A stretch of 64,000 nt of DNA from Sulfurihydrogenibium azorense Az-Fu1 (GCF_000021545.1 NC_012438.1:1362003-1426002); one strand, 5' to 3'; shown: positions 1-7,882, counted from the stretch's first letter. A program made the numbers and translations. The notes: generated from the letters alone by a model not told the origin.

Positions 1-1041
1 GAGGTAGGTTATATGAAAGGTATTATAGGAACCCCTATGTATATGACAACACTCTTTCCTAAAAAACTATCAAACAAGATTAAAGACATTCCTTTAACAA
101 AAGAAGCCAAAAAAAGACTAAAATGGATACAGCACTACCAAGATACAAAAAATATATCCAAAACCTGCAGATACTTCGGAATATCAAGAACTACCTTCTA
201 TAAATGGTTTGAAAGATACAAAAAAGACGGACTTGAAGGACTTCTTGATAGACCTAAAACACCAAAAAACACAAGAAAACCAACTATAAGAAATCAGTAC
301 AGAGAACAAATAATAAAAGTCAGGAAACAAAACCCAACTTGGAGCAAAGAAAAAATATCGGCATATCTACAAGAAGAAAAAAACATAAAAGTATCACCAT
401 CTACAGTGTATAAAGTATTAAAAGAAGAAGGATTAATAGAGAGAACAAAATCAATTAAAATACAAAACAAAAGAAAAAAGAGTATAAAGAAGAAAAGGAC
501 AAAAAGAGGCTTGCAAGCACAAGCCCCAGGGGATGTAGTACAAATAGACGTAAAACACCTGAACATCGCAGGTGCAACATATTACCAATTCACAGCTATA
601 GATAAGTATAGCAGATTTTGTTTTGCACGGGTATATGAAAGTAAAAATTCAAAGAAAACAAAAGAATTTTATATTGAGTTAAATGAGTATTTTGAATTTG
701 AGATAAAGAGGGTACAAACAGATAACGGGAGTGAGTTTTTAGGGGAGTTTAACAAGTATTTAACGGATATAGGAGTGGAGCATTACTTTAGCTATCCAAG
801 GAGTCCAAAGACTAATGGTGTTGTAGAAAGATTGATAAGGACAATAGAAGAGGAGTTATGGTTGATAGAGGGATTAGATTACACATTAGAGGAGATGAAT
901 AAGAAGTTAAGGAAGTATGTAAGGAAGTACAATTTTATAAGGCCACATCATTCTTTAGGATACAAAAGACCAGCAGACATTGTTTATGGAGTATGATAAA
1001 ATTTTTAGGTGAAGGTGTTCACGATGTATAGAACTCATACA
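1..1041 (+). mobile_element. IS481-like element, copy 1 (left end outside window)
   Basis: One transposase gene followed by a right end whose last bases read inward as TGTATGAGTTCTATACATCG and then GTGAACACCT. The complete copy at 60311-61413 shows that about 62 bases of the left end lie outside the window. Wherever I compared the two copies they were base-identical, including the non-coding end, so they are recent duplicates or kept homogeneous. The flanking target duplication cannot be checked here because the left junction is missing; bases 1042-1045 (TCTT) would be its right half if the duplication is 4 bp as at copy 2. Confidence 0.9.
13..996 (+). CDS. IS481-like DDE transposase, copy 1
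   Basis: A 327-residue integrase-core transposase. An N-terminal helix-turn-helix (about residues 35-80, containing SKTCRYFGISRTTFYKW) is followed by a second winged-helix region and a basic stretch (about 145-165). The RNase H-like core carries the DDE triad: D179 in VVQIDVKH, D237 in VQTDNGSEF and E272 in NGVVERLIR, with 34 residues between the last two, as in IS481 and related IS3-type enzymes. The tail motif FIRPHHSLGYKRPAD is typical. The start has a good SD (GAGGTAGG) just inside the window. The protein is identical to the copy at 60356-61339. There is no frameshift or internal stop, so it could be active. Confidence 0.93.
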   Translation: MKGIIGTPMYMTTLFPKKLSNKIKDIPLTKEAKKRLKWIQHYQDTKNISKTCRYFGISRTTFYKWFERYKKDGLEGLLDRPKTPKNTRKPTIRNQYREQIIKVRKQNPTWSKEKISAYLQEEKNIKVSPSTVYKVLKEEGLIERTKSIKIQNKRKKSIKKKRTKRGLQAQAPGDVVQIDVKHLNIAGATYYQFTAIDKYSRFCFARVYESKNSKKTKEFYIELNEYFEFEIKRVQTDNGSEFLGEFNKYLTDIGVEHYFSYPRSPKTNGVVERLIRTIEEELWLIEGLDYTLEEMNKKLRKYVRKYNFIRPHHSLGYKRPADIVYGV

Positions 1042-1059
1042 TCTTCTTGATAGACCCAT
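1042..1059 (-). pseudogene. Possible 5' stub of a gene cut by IS copy 1
   Basis: Reading leftward toward the IS, GGAGG (1068-1072) stands 8 bases before an ATG at 1059 that opens the codons M-G-L-S-R-R, after which the IS begins. The strong SD plus start directly abutting the element suggests the IS landed near the 5' end of a minus-strand gene. The residues SRR would fit a twin-arginine signal peptide, but six codons prove nothing and the rest of the gene lies outside the window. Confidence 0.3.
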
Positions 1060-1191
1060 TTCACTAACCTCCGTTTAATTTAATAGTTGGGTTTTTAACT
1101 AAATATAAATGTAATTAAAATTAAAAACAATATCTAAATTTAAAACAAAAATATCTGAAATTATATTACTTTTGTTATATAATTTAAGTCA

Positions 1192-1205
1192 TTGATTTAA
1201 ATCAA
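1192..1205. promoter_or_regulatory. FNR/CRP-type box 1 (perfect)
   Basis: TTGAT-TTAA-ATCAA matches the FNR half-site consensus TTGAT-N4-ATCAA in all ten defined positions. It lies between the possible truncated minus-strand gene and the region leading to gdh, so it could serve either direction. A TATAAT on the plus strand (1178-1183) stands just upstream; if that is a real -10, a bound regulator would block it. Other CRP/FNR-family proteins (DNR, NnrR types) bind similar palindromes, so the regulator is not identified. Confidence 0.65.
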
Positions 1206-1232
1206 GACATTTTTTTATTGAATAAAAAAATT

Positions 1233-1252
1233 GGGAACCGGAGGAGGTTCCC
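1233..1252 (+). promoter_or_regulatory. Hairpin with GGAGGA loop
   Basis: GGGAACC (1233-1239) and GGTTCCC (1246-1252) form a perfect 7-bp stem around the loop GGAGGA. An ATG follows directly at 1253, so the SD-like AGGAGG would be partly hidden in loop and stem. A second weaker inverted repeat, AAATGTAA (1265-1272) with TTACATTT (1291-1298), also holds AAGGAGG in its loop. The two structures could control translation of the short ORF, or be GGA-in-loop sites of the kind bound by CsrA-family proteins. Confidence 0.5.
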
Positions 1253-1351
1253 ATGGGAGAAAACAAATGTAAAAGGAGGTGTGGTGGAACTTACATTTAT
1301 ATTTTATTGATAAGTTTTAACTTAATCATTGATTTTTATCAAAAATTTTAA
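1253..1351 (+). CDS. Possible 32-aa membrane peptide
   Basis: ATG with SD AGGAGG five bases upstream opens a 32-codon frame. The peptide starts with a basic stretch holding two Cys (C6 and C10, in KCKRRCGG) and continues into a hydrophobic run of roughly 17 residues (TYIYILLISFNLII), so it could be a single-pass membrane peptide. The SD is sequestered in a perfect hairpin. The end of the frame overlaps the second FNR-type box. No family is recognised; a chance frame in an AT-rich leader is a serious alternative. Confidence 0.3.
   Translation: MGENKCKRRCGGTYIYILLISFNLIIDFYQKF
1329..1342 (+). promoter_or_regulatory. FNR/CRP-type box 2 upstream of gdh (perfect)
   Basis: TTGAT-TTTT-ATCAA is a full match to TTGAT-N4-ATCAA. 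Its centre (1335.5) lies about 41.5 bases upstream of a start site predicted from the -10 TATATT at 1366-1371. This is the standard position for class II activation by FNR/CRP-family proteins. It suggests that gdh is switched on by oxygen limitation or another redox or nitrogen signal. Confidence 0.7.
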
Positions 1352-1365
1352 TAATAAAATGATAG

Positions 1366-1371
1366 TATATT
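1366..1371 (+). promoter_or_regulatory. Predicted gdh -10 element
   Basis: TATATT matches the sigma-70-type -10 consensus in five of six positions, with no good -35 hexamer, as expected for an activator-dependent class II promoter. Transcription would begin near 1377-1378 and leave a leader of about 30 bases before the gdh ATG. Confidence 0.5.
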
Positions 1372-1406
1372 TAGATTTAAAATTATTTTGTATATGTGAG
1401 GGTTAA

Positions 1407-2663
1407 ATGGAGAATTTTACAACGTCTACTTTCGAAAAAATAAAAAGTATTATTAATTATTTTTCAATTGCTACTGAGGAAAAAAATTCTTTACTTGAGA
1501 TACTTAAATATCCAGATATATCTTTTGAGTTTTCAATCTACTTAAAAAAAGAAAATCAAATAAAAAGTATTAAGGCTTATAGAGTACTTCATAACTCTTT
1601 GAACGGACCATACAAAGGAGGATTAAGAATATCTCAAGATATAACTTACCAAGAACTTTTAGAATTATCTACGCTCATGACTTTAAAAAATGCTTTACTT
1701 GATATTCCTTTTGGTGGTTCAAAAGGCGGAATTTCAATTGGTTCAAAATCTCTAACATTGGAAGAAAAAGAACTAATCATAAGAGAATATGTAAGAAAGT
1801 TAAGTAAATATATTGACGAGTATACTGATATTCCTGCTCCTGATATGAACACAGATGAGTATGATATGAACGTTTTCTTTGATGAATATTCAAAAATAAA
1901 GGGAAAGCCAGTTTATGCTATAGTTACTGGAAAATCTCCTGAACTAAAAGGCATTGAATATAGGAAGTTTTCTACGGGATATGGTGTTGCTTATATAACC
2001 GATAAAGTTATAAAAGATTTTTTAAACAAGGATAATGTAAAAATAGCTATTCAAGGTTTTGGAAAAGTTGGAAAATACACATTCAAAAAGATTCAAGAGT
2101 TGGGTTATAAAGTAGTAGCTATATCAGACTCAAAATGTGGTATTTATTCAAAAGAAGGCTTAGATTTTAATCAGATAAATGAAATAAAAAAAGAGTATGG
2201 ATCTGTTTGTGAACTAGCTGAATTAAACAAAAGTGTAGATAAATTAAATCCATCTGAATTTTTATACATAGATTGTGATGTGCTTATACTTGCTGCAAAA
2301 GAAGATGTTATTAATAAGGATAATGCAGATAAAATTAAAGCAAAAATAATAATAGAAGGTGCAAATAAGCCTATAACTACAGAAGCAGATGATATTTTAA
2401 ATAAAAATGGAAAATTAATTATTCCAGATATATTATCTAATTCCGGTGGAGTTTTTGTAAGTTATTACGAATGGTTAAAAGGTTTAGGTTTAGTAGATCT
2501 AACAGATGAAGAAATAGATAAAATAATGAAAGAAAAGTTAATACAGGCATACAACAAGGTTAAAAATATAAGCCAAAGTAAAAGTCTACCCTTTAGAGAA
2601 TCAGCATTAATCTTATCTTTAGAAAATCTTTATAAAAAAGCTAAACTTAGAAAGGTCATATAA
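1407..2663 (+). CDS. gdhA: Glutamate dehydrogenase (Glu/Leu/Phe/Val family)
   Basis: A 418-residue NAD(P)-dependent amino-acid dehydrogenase, interconverting glutamate and 2-oxoglutarate plus ammonium. The N-terminal substrate domain has GPYKGGLR and GGSKGGI, carrying the substrate and catalytic lysines, and PAPDMNTDEYDM. The Rossmann domain starts near residue 210 with IQGFGKVGK, and the late motif ILSNSGGVFVSYYEW is typical. Oddly, the usual GGS-GR-ATG segment reads KGIEYRKFSTGYG, so substrate or cofactor preference may differ from standard GDH. The SD is weak (GAGGG) and the gene looks more AT-rich than its neighbours. It is monocistronic behind two FNR-type boxes. Confidence 0.85.
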   Translation: MENFTTSTFEKIKSIINYFSIATEEKNSLLEILKYPDISFEFSIYLKKENQIKSIKAYRVLHNSLNGPYKGGLRISQDITYQELLELSTLMTLKNALLDIPFGGSKGGISIGSKSLTLEEKELIIREYVRKLSKYIDEYTDIPAPDMNTDEYDMNVFFDEYSKIKGKPVYAIVTGKSPELKGIEYRKFSTGYGVAYITDKVIKDFLNKDNVKIAIQGFGKVGKYTFKKIQELGYKVVAISDSKCGIYSKEGLDFNQINEIKKEYGSVCELAELNKSVDKLNPSEFLYIDCDVLILAAKEDVINKDNADKIKAKIIIEGANKPITTEADDILNKNGKLIIPDILSNSGGVFVSYYEWLKGLGLVDLTDEEIDKIMKEKLIQAYNKVKNISQSKSLPFRESALILSLENLYKKAKLRKVI

Positions 2664-2667
2664 TTAA

Positions 2668-2692
2668 AAGGAAGGCAGTAGTTGCCTTCCTT
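2668..2692. terminator. Bidirectional terminator between gdh and cydB
   Basis: AAGGAAGGCA and TGCCTTCCTT form a perfect 10-bp stem with a 5-base loop in the short gap between convergent genes. Read on the minus strand it is followed by TTTTAATT, so it is best as the cydB terminator; the plus-strand tail is weaker. Confidence 0.75.
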
Positions 2693-2700
2693 GATAAATG

Positions 2701-3735
2701 TTAGTGATATCCGCCTTCTGAAGAAACTTTTCCTTTGAAAACTCTATATACATAAGTTGTATAAAAGATAACAATAGGCATTATTAAGATTGTAACTACA
2801 AGCATAACTGTTAGGGTAATATGAGAAGAAGCAGAATTCCATATTGTTAAGTTGTATTCAGGATTTAATGAAGACCTCATAAGAACTGGGTATGAAGCAA
2901 GGGCTATAGTTAGAACTGTTCCAACAGTTGTAAGTGTAGAGCCATAAATAACTTTGTCATAATTATTAGAAACAAGGTTTTTAAAGTAAAGAATAAGACC
3001 AATAATAATAAATGCAGGAGCTATCCAGAATAAAGGATATTTAAAGTAATTATCATAAAGAAATGGTGCTACAATAACCATTAAAAAATCTGTTATTGCA
3101 AGAGTAATTACATATCCAAAGAATCCTATGTAAGCTGCCTTTTTAGCAAGCTCAAAAACCTCTCCTTCTGTCTTTCTAAGTAGGTAAGCAGACCCATGCA
3201 TAAGGAACATAAACGCTGCTACAAAACCCATTAAAAGTGGAATAGGTCTTAAAAGGGTAAAGAAATCTCCTCTGTAAATACCTTCTTGGTCAATAGGAAC
3301 TCCTATTACAGCATTTCCTACTGCAACACCAAAAAGGAGTGCAGGAACAAAATTACCAATCCAGTAAATCCAGTCCCAAGTATTTCTCCATAAAGGTGTT
3401 TCTTTTTTATTTCTGTATTCAAATGCCACTGCTCTTCCAATTAAAGCCCATAAAACAAGTAAAATAGCTAAATAGAAGCCACTAAAAGAGGCTGCATAAA
3501 CAACGGGGAATGCTGCAAAGAGCATTCCACCACCAGCTATAAGCCATACTTCATTACCATCCCAAACAGGGGCTATAGCATTGTAAAGTATTCTTCTATT
3601 TTCATCTTTCTTCGTGAAGATAGTTAATATTCCGGTACCAAGGTCAAAACCATCTGTTAAGGCATAACCAACTAAAAAGACCCCCGCAAGTAAAAACCAT
3701 ATACCTTCTAAGGTTGTTAGCATTTCCATAGGCAT
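2701..3735 (-). CDS. cydB: Cytochrome bd ubiquinol oxidase subunit II
   Basis: A 344-residue integral membrane protein with about eight hydrophobic segments, matching CydB of bd-type oxidases. Typical signs are the start EGIWFLLAGVFLVGYALTDG followed by FDLGTG, and the conserved segment NEVWLIAGGGMLFAAFP near residues 60-75. It is the partner of CydA, which carries the haems. An SD AAGGAGG lies 9 bases before the chosen ATG, and the gap to cydA is 14 bases, so the pair is co-transcribed. A second in-frame ATG two codons later is possible. Confidence 0.93.
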   Translation of the reverse strand: MPMEMLTTLEGIWFLLAGVFLVGYALTDGFDLGTGILTIFTKKDENRRILYNAIAPVWDGNEVWLIAGGGMLFAAFPVVYAASFSGFYLAILLVLWALIGRAVAFEYRNKKETPLWRNTWDWIYWIGNFVPALLFGVAVGNAVIGVPIDQEGIYRGDFFTLLRPIPLLMGFVAAFMFLMHGSAYLLRKTEGEVFELAKKAAYIGFFGYVITLAITDFLMVIVAPFLYDNYFKYPLFWIAPAFIIIGLILYFKNLVSNNYDKVIYGSTLTTVGTVLTIALASYPVLMRSSLNPEYNLTIWNSASSHITLTVMLVVTILIMPIVIFYTTYVYRVFKGKVSSEGGYH

Positions 3736-3749
3736 AGCTTTACACCTCC

Positions 3750-5300
3750 TTAAATATTATTTACTTTTGAGAAAGCTGTTACAGTAGCTGGATTTTCATA
3801 AGGTGGAATAGGTTCACTTTTAGAAGTATCTGGTCCCTTTTTTATTGCCTTAACCATTGCATAGAAGAACACTATATAAATCAAAGTGTAAATAACCATA
3901 AAGAAAATAACTGAAAATAAAACATTTACTGTAGGATGGAAAGATACACCATCTTTTGTAAGTAAGACTCCTTGAACAAGCCATGGCTGTCTTCCAATTT
4001 CTGCAGATATCCAACCTAAGTTACTTGCTATAAATGGCAATGGAATTGATAATAAAACAGTCCATAAAAATGCTTTGTTTGTATAGAGTGTTCCTTTCTT
4101 GAGGAGTATAAGACCCCATATAACAACAAATGCAAAGAAAAATCCAAGGTATACCATTAAGTGAAAGGTTGTAAATACTGTAGCTACAGAAGGTAGGTCG
4201 TTAAAAGTTATGTTGTAAGCTTTAGCTTGAGATTTAGCCATTGCAAGATCATCTTTTACCTTTTGGATTTCTTCCTGTGAAGCATTAGTAGCTTCAAGCT
4301 CTTTTAACTTTTGCTCTAAAACAGGTATTCTAGCAGATGCTTCTTGAGCTTTTTGCTGATACTCTTTAACAAGGTCTTTTATACCTTTAAACTCTGCGTT
4401 AGGGTCATGGTAAGATAAAATACTTAAAAGATAAGGTATTTTAAGAATAACTCTTGTTTCTTGCTTTTCTTGGTCTACCACACCTAACAAGTCAAGAGAA
4501 GCACCTTTTTCTGTTTCCCACTTACCTTCCATCATAGCCATTTTTAAAGGTTGTGTATTAGAAACTTGATAACCGTGAATATCTCCAAATATAATCTGAA
4601 ATATTGAAACAACCGCTGTAAATATAAGAGCAAATTTTAATCCAACTTTAGCTATTTCAACGTGCTTTCCTTTAAGTAGATAATATGCCATAACACCCAT
4701 GACAAAAAAACCACCAACTATATATCCTGCATCTACACAATGTAAAAATCTGATTATGCTAGAATGGTTTAAAGCAGCTTCAAAGAAAGCAGTTAAAACT
4801 GCTTTTACTCCGTGAGGTGATTCTACTATTTTATACCCTGCAGGTGTTTGCATCCATGAATTTGCTATCAGTATCCATAGAGCTGATAAAGTACTTCCAA
4901 GAGCTACCATCCATGCAGAAAAAGTATGAACTACATCTGACACCCTATCTCTACCAAATAAGAAAAGACCTATAAAAGTAGATTCAAGGAAGAAAGCCAT
5001 TAAACCTTCAATTGCCAAAGGAGCTCCAAATATATCTCCTACTAGTATAGAGTATTTAAACCAGTTTGTTCCAAACTCAAACTCCATTGTAAGACCTGTT
5101 GCAACACCGACAGCGAAGTTAATAGCAAAAAGCTTCATTAGGAACATAGCAAGGTTATCATACCTTTTGTCCTTCGTTTTAAGGTAAATAGTTTTTAAAA
5201 TTGCAATAATGAGAGCAAGGCCAAGAGTTAAAGGAACAAATAAAAAGTGGTAAAATGCTGTCATCCCAAATTGAAACCGAGATAATGTTAGTAAGTCCAT
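3750..5300 (-). CDS. cydA: Cytochrome bd ubiquinol oxidase subunit I
   Basis: A 516-residue subunit of the high-affinity bd oxidase, which oxidises quinol and reduces oxygen at low tension in the inner membrane. The N-terminus SRFQFGMTAFYHFLFVPLTL holds the first haem ligand His (H18). A second ligand His lies in IIRFLHCVDAGY, the Met ligand is probably in TTFHLMVYLG, and GRQPWLVQG is the family signature. The quinol loop begins GDIHGYQVSN and carries an inserted, strongly charged coiled-coil-like stretch (roughly residues 295-345). I use ATG at 5300 (SD GGAGG, 7-base gap) rather than the GTG one codon earlier. Confidence 0.95.
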   Translation of the reverse strand: MDLLTLSRFQFGMTAFYHFLFVPLTLGLALIIAILKTIYLKTKDKRYDNLAMFLMKLFAINFAVGVATGLTMEFEFGTNWFKYSILVGDIFGAPLAIEGLMAFFLESTFIGLFLFGRDRVSDVVHTFSAWMVALGSTLSALWILIANSWMQTPAGYKIVESPHGVKAVLTAFFEAALNHSSIIRFLHCVDAGYIVGGFFVMGVMAYYLLKGKHVEIAKVGLKFALIFTAVVSIFQIIFGDIHGYQVSNTQPLKMAMMEGKWETEKGASLDLLGVVDQEKQETRVILKIPYLLSILSYHDPNAEFKGIKDLVKEYQQKAQEASARIPVLEQKLKELEATNASQEEIQKVKDDLAMAKSQAKAYNITFNDLPSVATVFTTFHLMVYLGFFFAFVVIWGLILLKKGTLYTNKAFLWTVLLSIPLPFIASNLGWISAEIGRQPWLVQGVLLTKDGVSFHPTVNVLFSVIFFMVIYTLIYIVFFYAMVKAIKKGPDTSKSEPIPPYENPATVTAFSKVNNI

Positions 5301-5316
5301 CACATAACCTCCTGAT

Positions 5317-5340
5317 ATGTTAGTTAATACTAACTAACAT
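5317..5340. promoter_or_regulatory. Operator-like palindrome upstream of cydA
   Basis: ATGTTAGTTA and TAACTAACAT are perfect 10-bp inverted arms separated by ATAC, lying 17 bases upstream of the cydA start and next to a possible -10 (TACTAT, minus strand, 5344-5339). The same design, GTTAGTWA-N4-TWACTAAC, recurs at 8099-8122. Placement at or just downstream of a start site suggests a repressor operator. It is not the Rex or FNR consensus; the regulator is unknown. Confidence 0.6.
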
Positions 5341-5364
5341 AGTACGAAACAGGGAAATTTAATA

Positions 5365-5376
5365 TGAGATAAATCA
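5365..5376 (-). promoter_or_regulatory. Weak FNR-like site upstream of cydA
   Basis: Read toward cydA, TGAT-TTAT-CTCA keeps seven of the ten positions of TTGAT-N4-ATCAA when flanks are counted. Its centre is about 38-42 bases upstream of the start predicted from TACTAT, close to a class II activator position. cydAB is under FNR-family control in many bacteria, which makes the site plausible but not secure. Confidence 0.35.
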
Positions 5377-5418
5377 TTGATTTTAATTTCAGATGGTTTT
5401 AACTGTTAAAATTACAAA

Positions 5419-6597
5419 TCATCTCTGTAAACTGTTATGAACTCTCTCCCAAAGGGTAAGAGCTTCCTTACACTCTTCTAAGGTAGGTACAAGGGCTACT
5501 CTAAAGTATTGGCTTTCACAACTTTCTTCTGATACTTCGAGACTACTACAGAAGTTTTCTCCTATCGATACAACTATACCGTTTTCCAGTAATGCTTTAA
5601 CGTAATCTTTTGCATCTATCCAAGAAGGTGCTTTTATCCAGATATAAAAGGTTGCTTTTGGATATAGGTATTCAAGACCAACTTTATTTAAAAACTCTAT
5701 AAATAAATCTCTCTTTTGTTTAAAAATTTTATTTCTTTCTAAAACATGGTTCTCATCTTCCCATGCAGCTTTTGCAGCTTGCTGTATAAAATCAGGACTT
5801 GCAACTCCAAAATTAGCTCTTTCCTTTCTATAAAATGAGATTATTTTTTCATCACCTGCAACAAATCCTGACCTATAACCTGTCATACCACTTCTTTTAG
5901 ATAGAGAATGGAAAACTACCACATTATCAATTCCAAACTCTAAAGCAGAGTGGGGTTTTTCTTCAAAGTAAAGTTCAGTATAACACTCATCAGAGCAAAG
6001 GATAATACCATACTCTCTACACATATCTATAGTTTCCTTAAAATAACTTGCAGGAGCTGTAGCTCCAGTAGGGTTGTGTGGATAGTTTATCCATACTATC
6101 TTAGTCTCCTCTAAAATAGATTTTTCAACTTTATCTAATCTAAGTAAAAATCCATCTTCTTTTTTTAACTTAACTGCAGTAGGAATACCTCCTGCGTAAA
6201 GAGTTCCTCTTTCGTAAACAGGGTAAGCAGGTGTTCCAAATATAACTCTCTTTTTATCTTCTTCTGGGTCAATAAAAACAAGAGGAAAATGAAAGATTGC
6301 TTCTTTTGAACCTGCAGAAGGGATTATTTGAGTATCTGGGTTTAACTTTACGTTAAATCTTTTTTCAAACCATTTTGATATGGCTTCTCTTAAATCTTTT
6401 CTTCCAAGTACAGATGGGTACTGGCTTACCTCTGGAACGGCATCTATCAGGGCTTTTCTTATAAAGTCTGGTGTTGGCTCTTTTGGGTCTCCTGTACCAA
6501 AATCGTATATCTTTACACCTTTTTCTTTTAAAGATGCTTTTATTCTGTTAAGCTCTTCCATAGGATAGTTTTTGAGATTTTTAATAGTTTTATTCAT
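5419..6597 (-). CDS. Class I/II aminotransferase, DapC-like
   Basis: A 392-residue fold-type I PLP aminotransferase. Visible landmarks are FGTGDPKEPTP near the N-terminus, SAGSKEAIFHF for phosphate contact, NYPHNPTGA, SDECYTELYF, the PLP-lysine motif SLSKRSGMTGYRSGF (about residues 232-246) and the carboxylate-binding Arg in YFRVALVPT. The SLSKRS-GYRSGF pattern resembles N-succinyldiaminopimelate aminotransferase (DapC). lysC and dapB in this window supply other lysine-pathway steps, but LL-DAP or aspartate/alanine aminotransferase cannot be excluded from sequence alone. The start ATG has GAGG upstream. It is probably its own transcript, upstream of cydA and separated by that promoter. Confidence 0.75.
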   Translation of the reverse strand: MNKTIKNLKNYPMEELNRIKASLKEKGVKIYDFGTGDPKEPTPDFIRKALIDAVPEVSQYPSVLGRKDLREAISKWFEKRFNVKLNPDTQIIPSAGSKEAIFHFPLVFIDPEEDKKRVIFGTPAYPVYERGTLYAGGIPTAVKLKKEDGFLLRLDKVEKSILEETKIVWINYPHNPTGATAPASYFKETIDMCREYGIILCSDECYTELYFEEKPHSALEFGIDNVVVFHSLSKRSGMTGYRSGFVAGDEKIISFYRKERANFGVASPDFIQQAAKAAWEDENHVLERNKIFKQKRDLFIEFLNKVGLEYLYPKATFYIWIKAPSWIDAKDYVKALLENGIVVSIGENFCSSLEVSEESCESQYFRVALVPTLEECKEALTLWERVHNSLQR

Positions 6598-6658
6598 ACA
6601 AAAACCTCACTTAGATGATTTAGGAGTAATATTTTAGCAGGTTTTTAAAGGAAATTTT

Positions 6659-6680
6659 ATCCCTTCCACTTGGAAGGGAT
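6659..6680. terminator. Hairpin after the helicase gene
   Basis: ATCCCTTCC and GGAAGGGAT form a 9-bp stem with a 4-base loop, 8 bases past the helicase stop on the minus strand. The following sequence is AT-rich rather than a clean U run, so termination may be partial. Confidence 0.6.
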
Positions 6681-6688
6681 TTGTTTTA

Positions 6689-7882
6689 TTATCTTCTTGA
6701 TGAGATTCTTCTAGAGTTGAAAGATGATTTTTTAGTTTCTTTTTTTGTAAACTTTTTTTCAGAAGCTTCGTTAATAACTTCTATGTTTGCTTTTGTTTTC
6801 TGTAATATTTGTTGTAAATACTTATCTTCTGATGGTGTTGGTATAGATATTGCTGTTCCTTCTTTTCCGGCTCTTCCAGTTCTACCTATTCTATGTACAT
6901 AACTTTCTGCATTTTTTGGAAGACCGTAGTTTATAACTAGCTCAACACCTTTAATATCAAGCCCTCTTGCAGCAACGTCAGTTGCAACCAATATTTTTAA
7001 CTTTCCAGTTCTAAAGTTATGCAGGACTGTTTCTCTTTTCTTTTGAGAAAAATCTCCGTGAATTGCGCTTACGCTAAATCCTTCTTTGGACAAGTCTTCT
7101 GATAGCTGGTCAGCTTCTAACTTTGTTTGAGTAAATATTATAGTTTTTTCTGCTTGGTTTTGAGATAAAACTTCTATAAGTTTGTTAAACTTATTTTTAG
7201 GGTCTACTCTGTAGATAATCTGTTTTATCTTTTCTACCGTTATCTCATCTGGTTTAACTTTTATTGTTTGATAATCTTCGTTTAAAAACTCTTGAGCCAA
7301 CTCTAAAATTTCTTTTGGCATAGTCGCTGAGAAAAGTAAATTTTGTCTATCTTCTGGAAGGTAAGACATTATATCTTCTATATCCTCTATAAACCCCATT
7401 TCAAGCATTCTATCTGCTTCATCTAAAACAAACATCTTTACATTATCTAACTTTAAAAATCCTCTTTCTAATAAATCTTTAACTCTTCCTGGTGTTCCTA
7501 CTATTACAACATCATTACCCTTTTTAAGGAAATCTATTTGATGTTTCATAGATTTTCCACCGTAAACTGATAAAACAAAAACTTTTTTGTTTTTCCCTAA
7601 ATCTTTAATCTCTTTTGCAACTTGAATTGCCAGCTCTCTTGTTGGAACTAAAACTAAAGCTTGGATTTTTTTCTGTTTAGTATTAACACTTTCAACTATT
7701 GGAATACCAAAAGCTGCTGTTTTACCTGTTCCTGTTTGGGCTTGAGCCACTAAGTCTTTACCGCTTAAAACTGCTGGAATTGCCTTCTCTTGAATCTCTG
7801 TTGGTTTTGAATAACCAAGATCTTCCAAAGACTTTAAAGTCTCTTGAGAAATACCTAAATCTTTGAATGTTTTGTTTGACAT
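6689..7882 (-). CDS. DEAD-box ATP-dependent RNA helicase (CshA/RhlE type)
   Basis: A 397-residue RNA helicase with all the standard motifs in order: Q motif (FKDLGISQETLKSLEDLGYS then PTEIQ), motif I AQTGTGKT, Ia PTRELAIQ, Ib GTPGRV, II VLDEADRM, III SATMP, IV IIFTQTK, V ATDVAARGLD and VI HRIGRTGRAG. A short basic C-terminal tail (about the last 20 residues, rich in K and R) probably binds RNA. It would remodel structured RNA in ribosome assembly, decay or cold adaptation. SD AAGGAGG precedes the ATG. The gene stands alone behind a structured leader of about 120 bases. Confidence 0.93.
   Translation of the reverse strand: MSNKTFKDLGISQETLKSLEDLGYSKPTEIQEKAIPAVLSGKDLVAQAQTGTGKTAAFGIPIVESVNTKQKKIQALVLVPTRELAIQVAKEIKDLGKNKKVFVLSVYGGKSMKHQIDFLKKGNDVVIVGTPGRVKDLLERGFLKLDNVKMFVLDEADRMLEMGFIEDIEDIMSYLPEDRQNLLFSATMPKEILELAQEFLNEDYQTIKVKPDEITVEKIKQIIYRVDPKNKFNKLIEVLSQNQAEKTIIFTQTKLEADQLSEDLSKEGFSVSAIHGDFSQKKRETVLHNFRTGKLKILVATDVAARGLDIKGVELVINYGLPKNAESYVHRIGRTGRAGKEGTAISIPTPSEDKYLQQILQKTKANIEVINEASEKKFTKKETKKSSFNSRRISSRR

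Noticed and set aside
556-574. CACCTG...CAGGTG hairpin inside the transposase gene
   Set aside because: A short stem within conserved coding sequence and without a U tail; no reason to call it regulatory.
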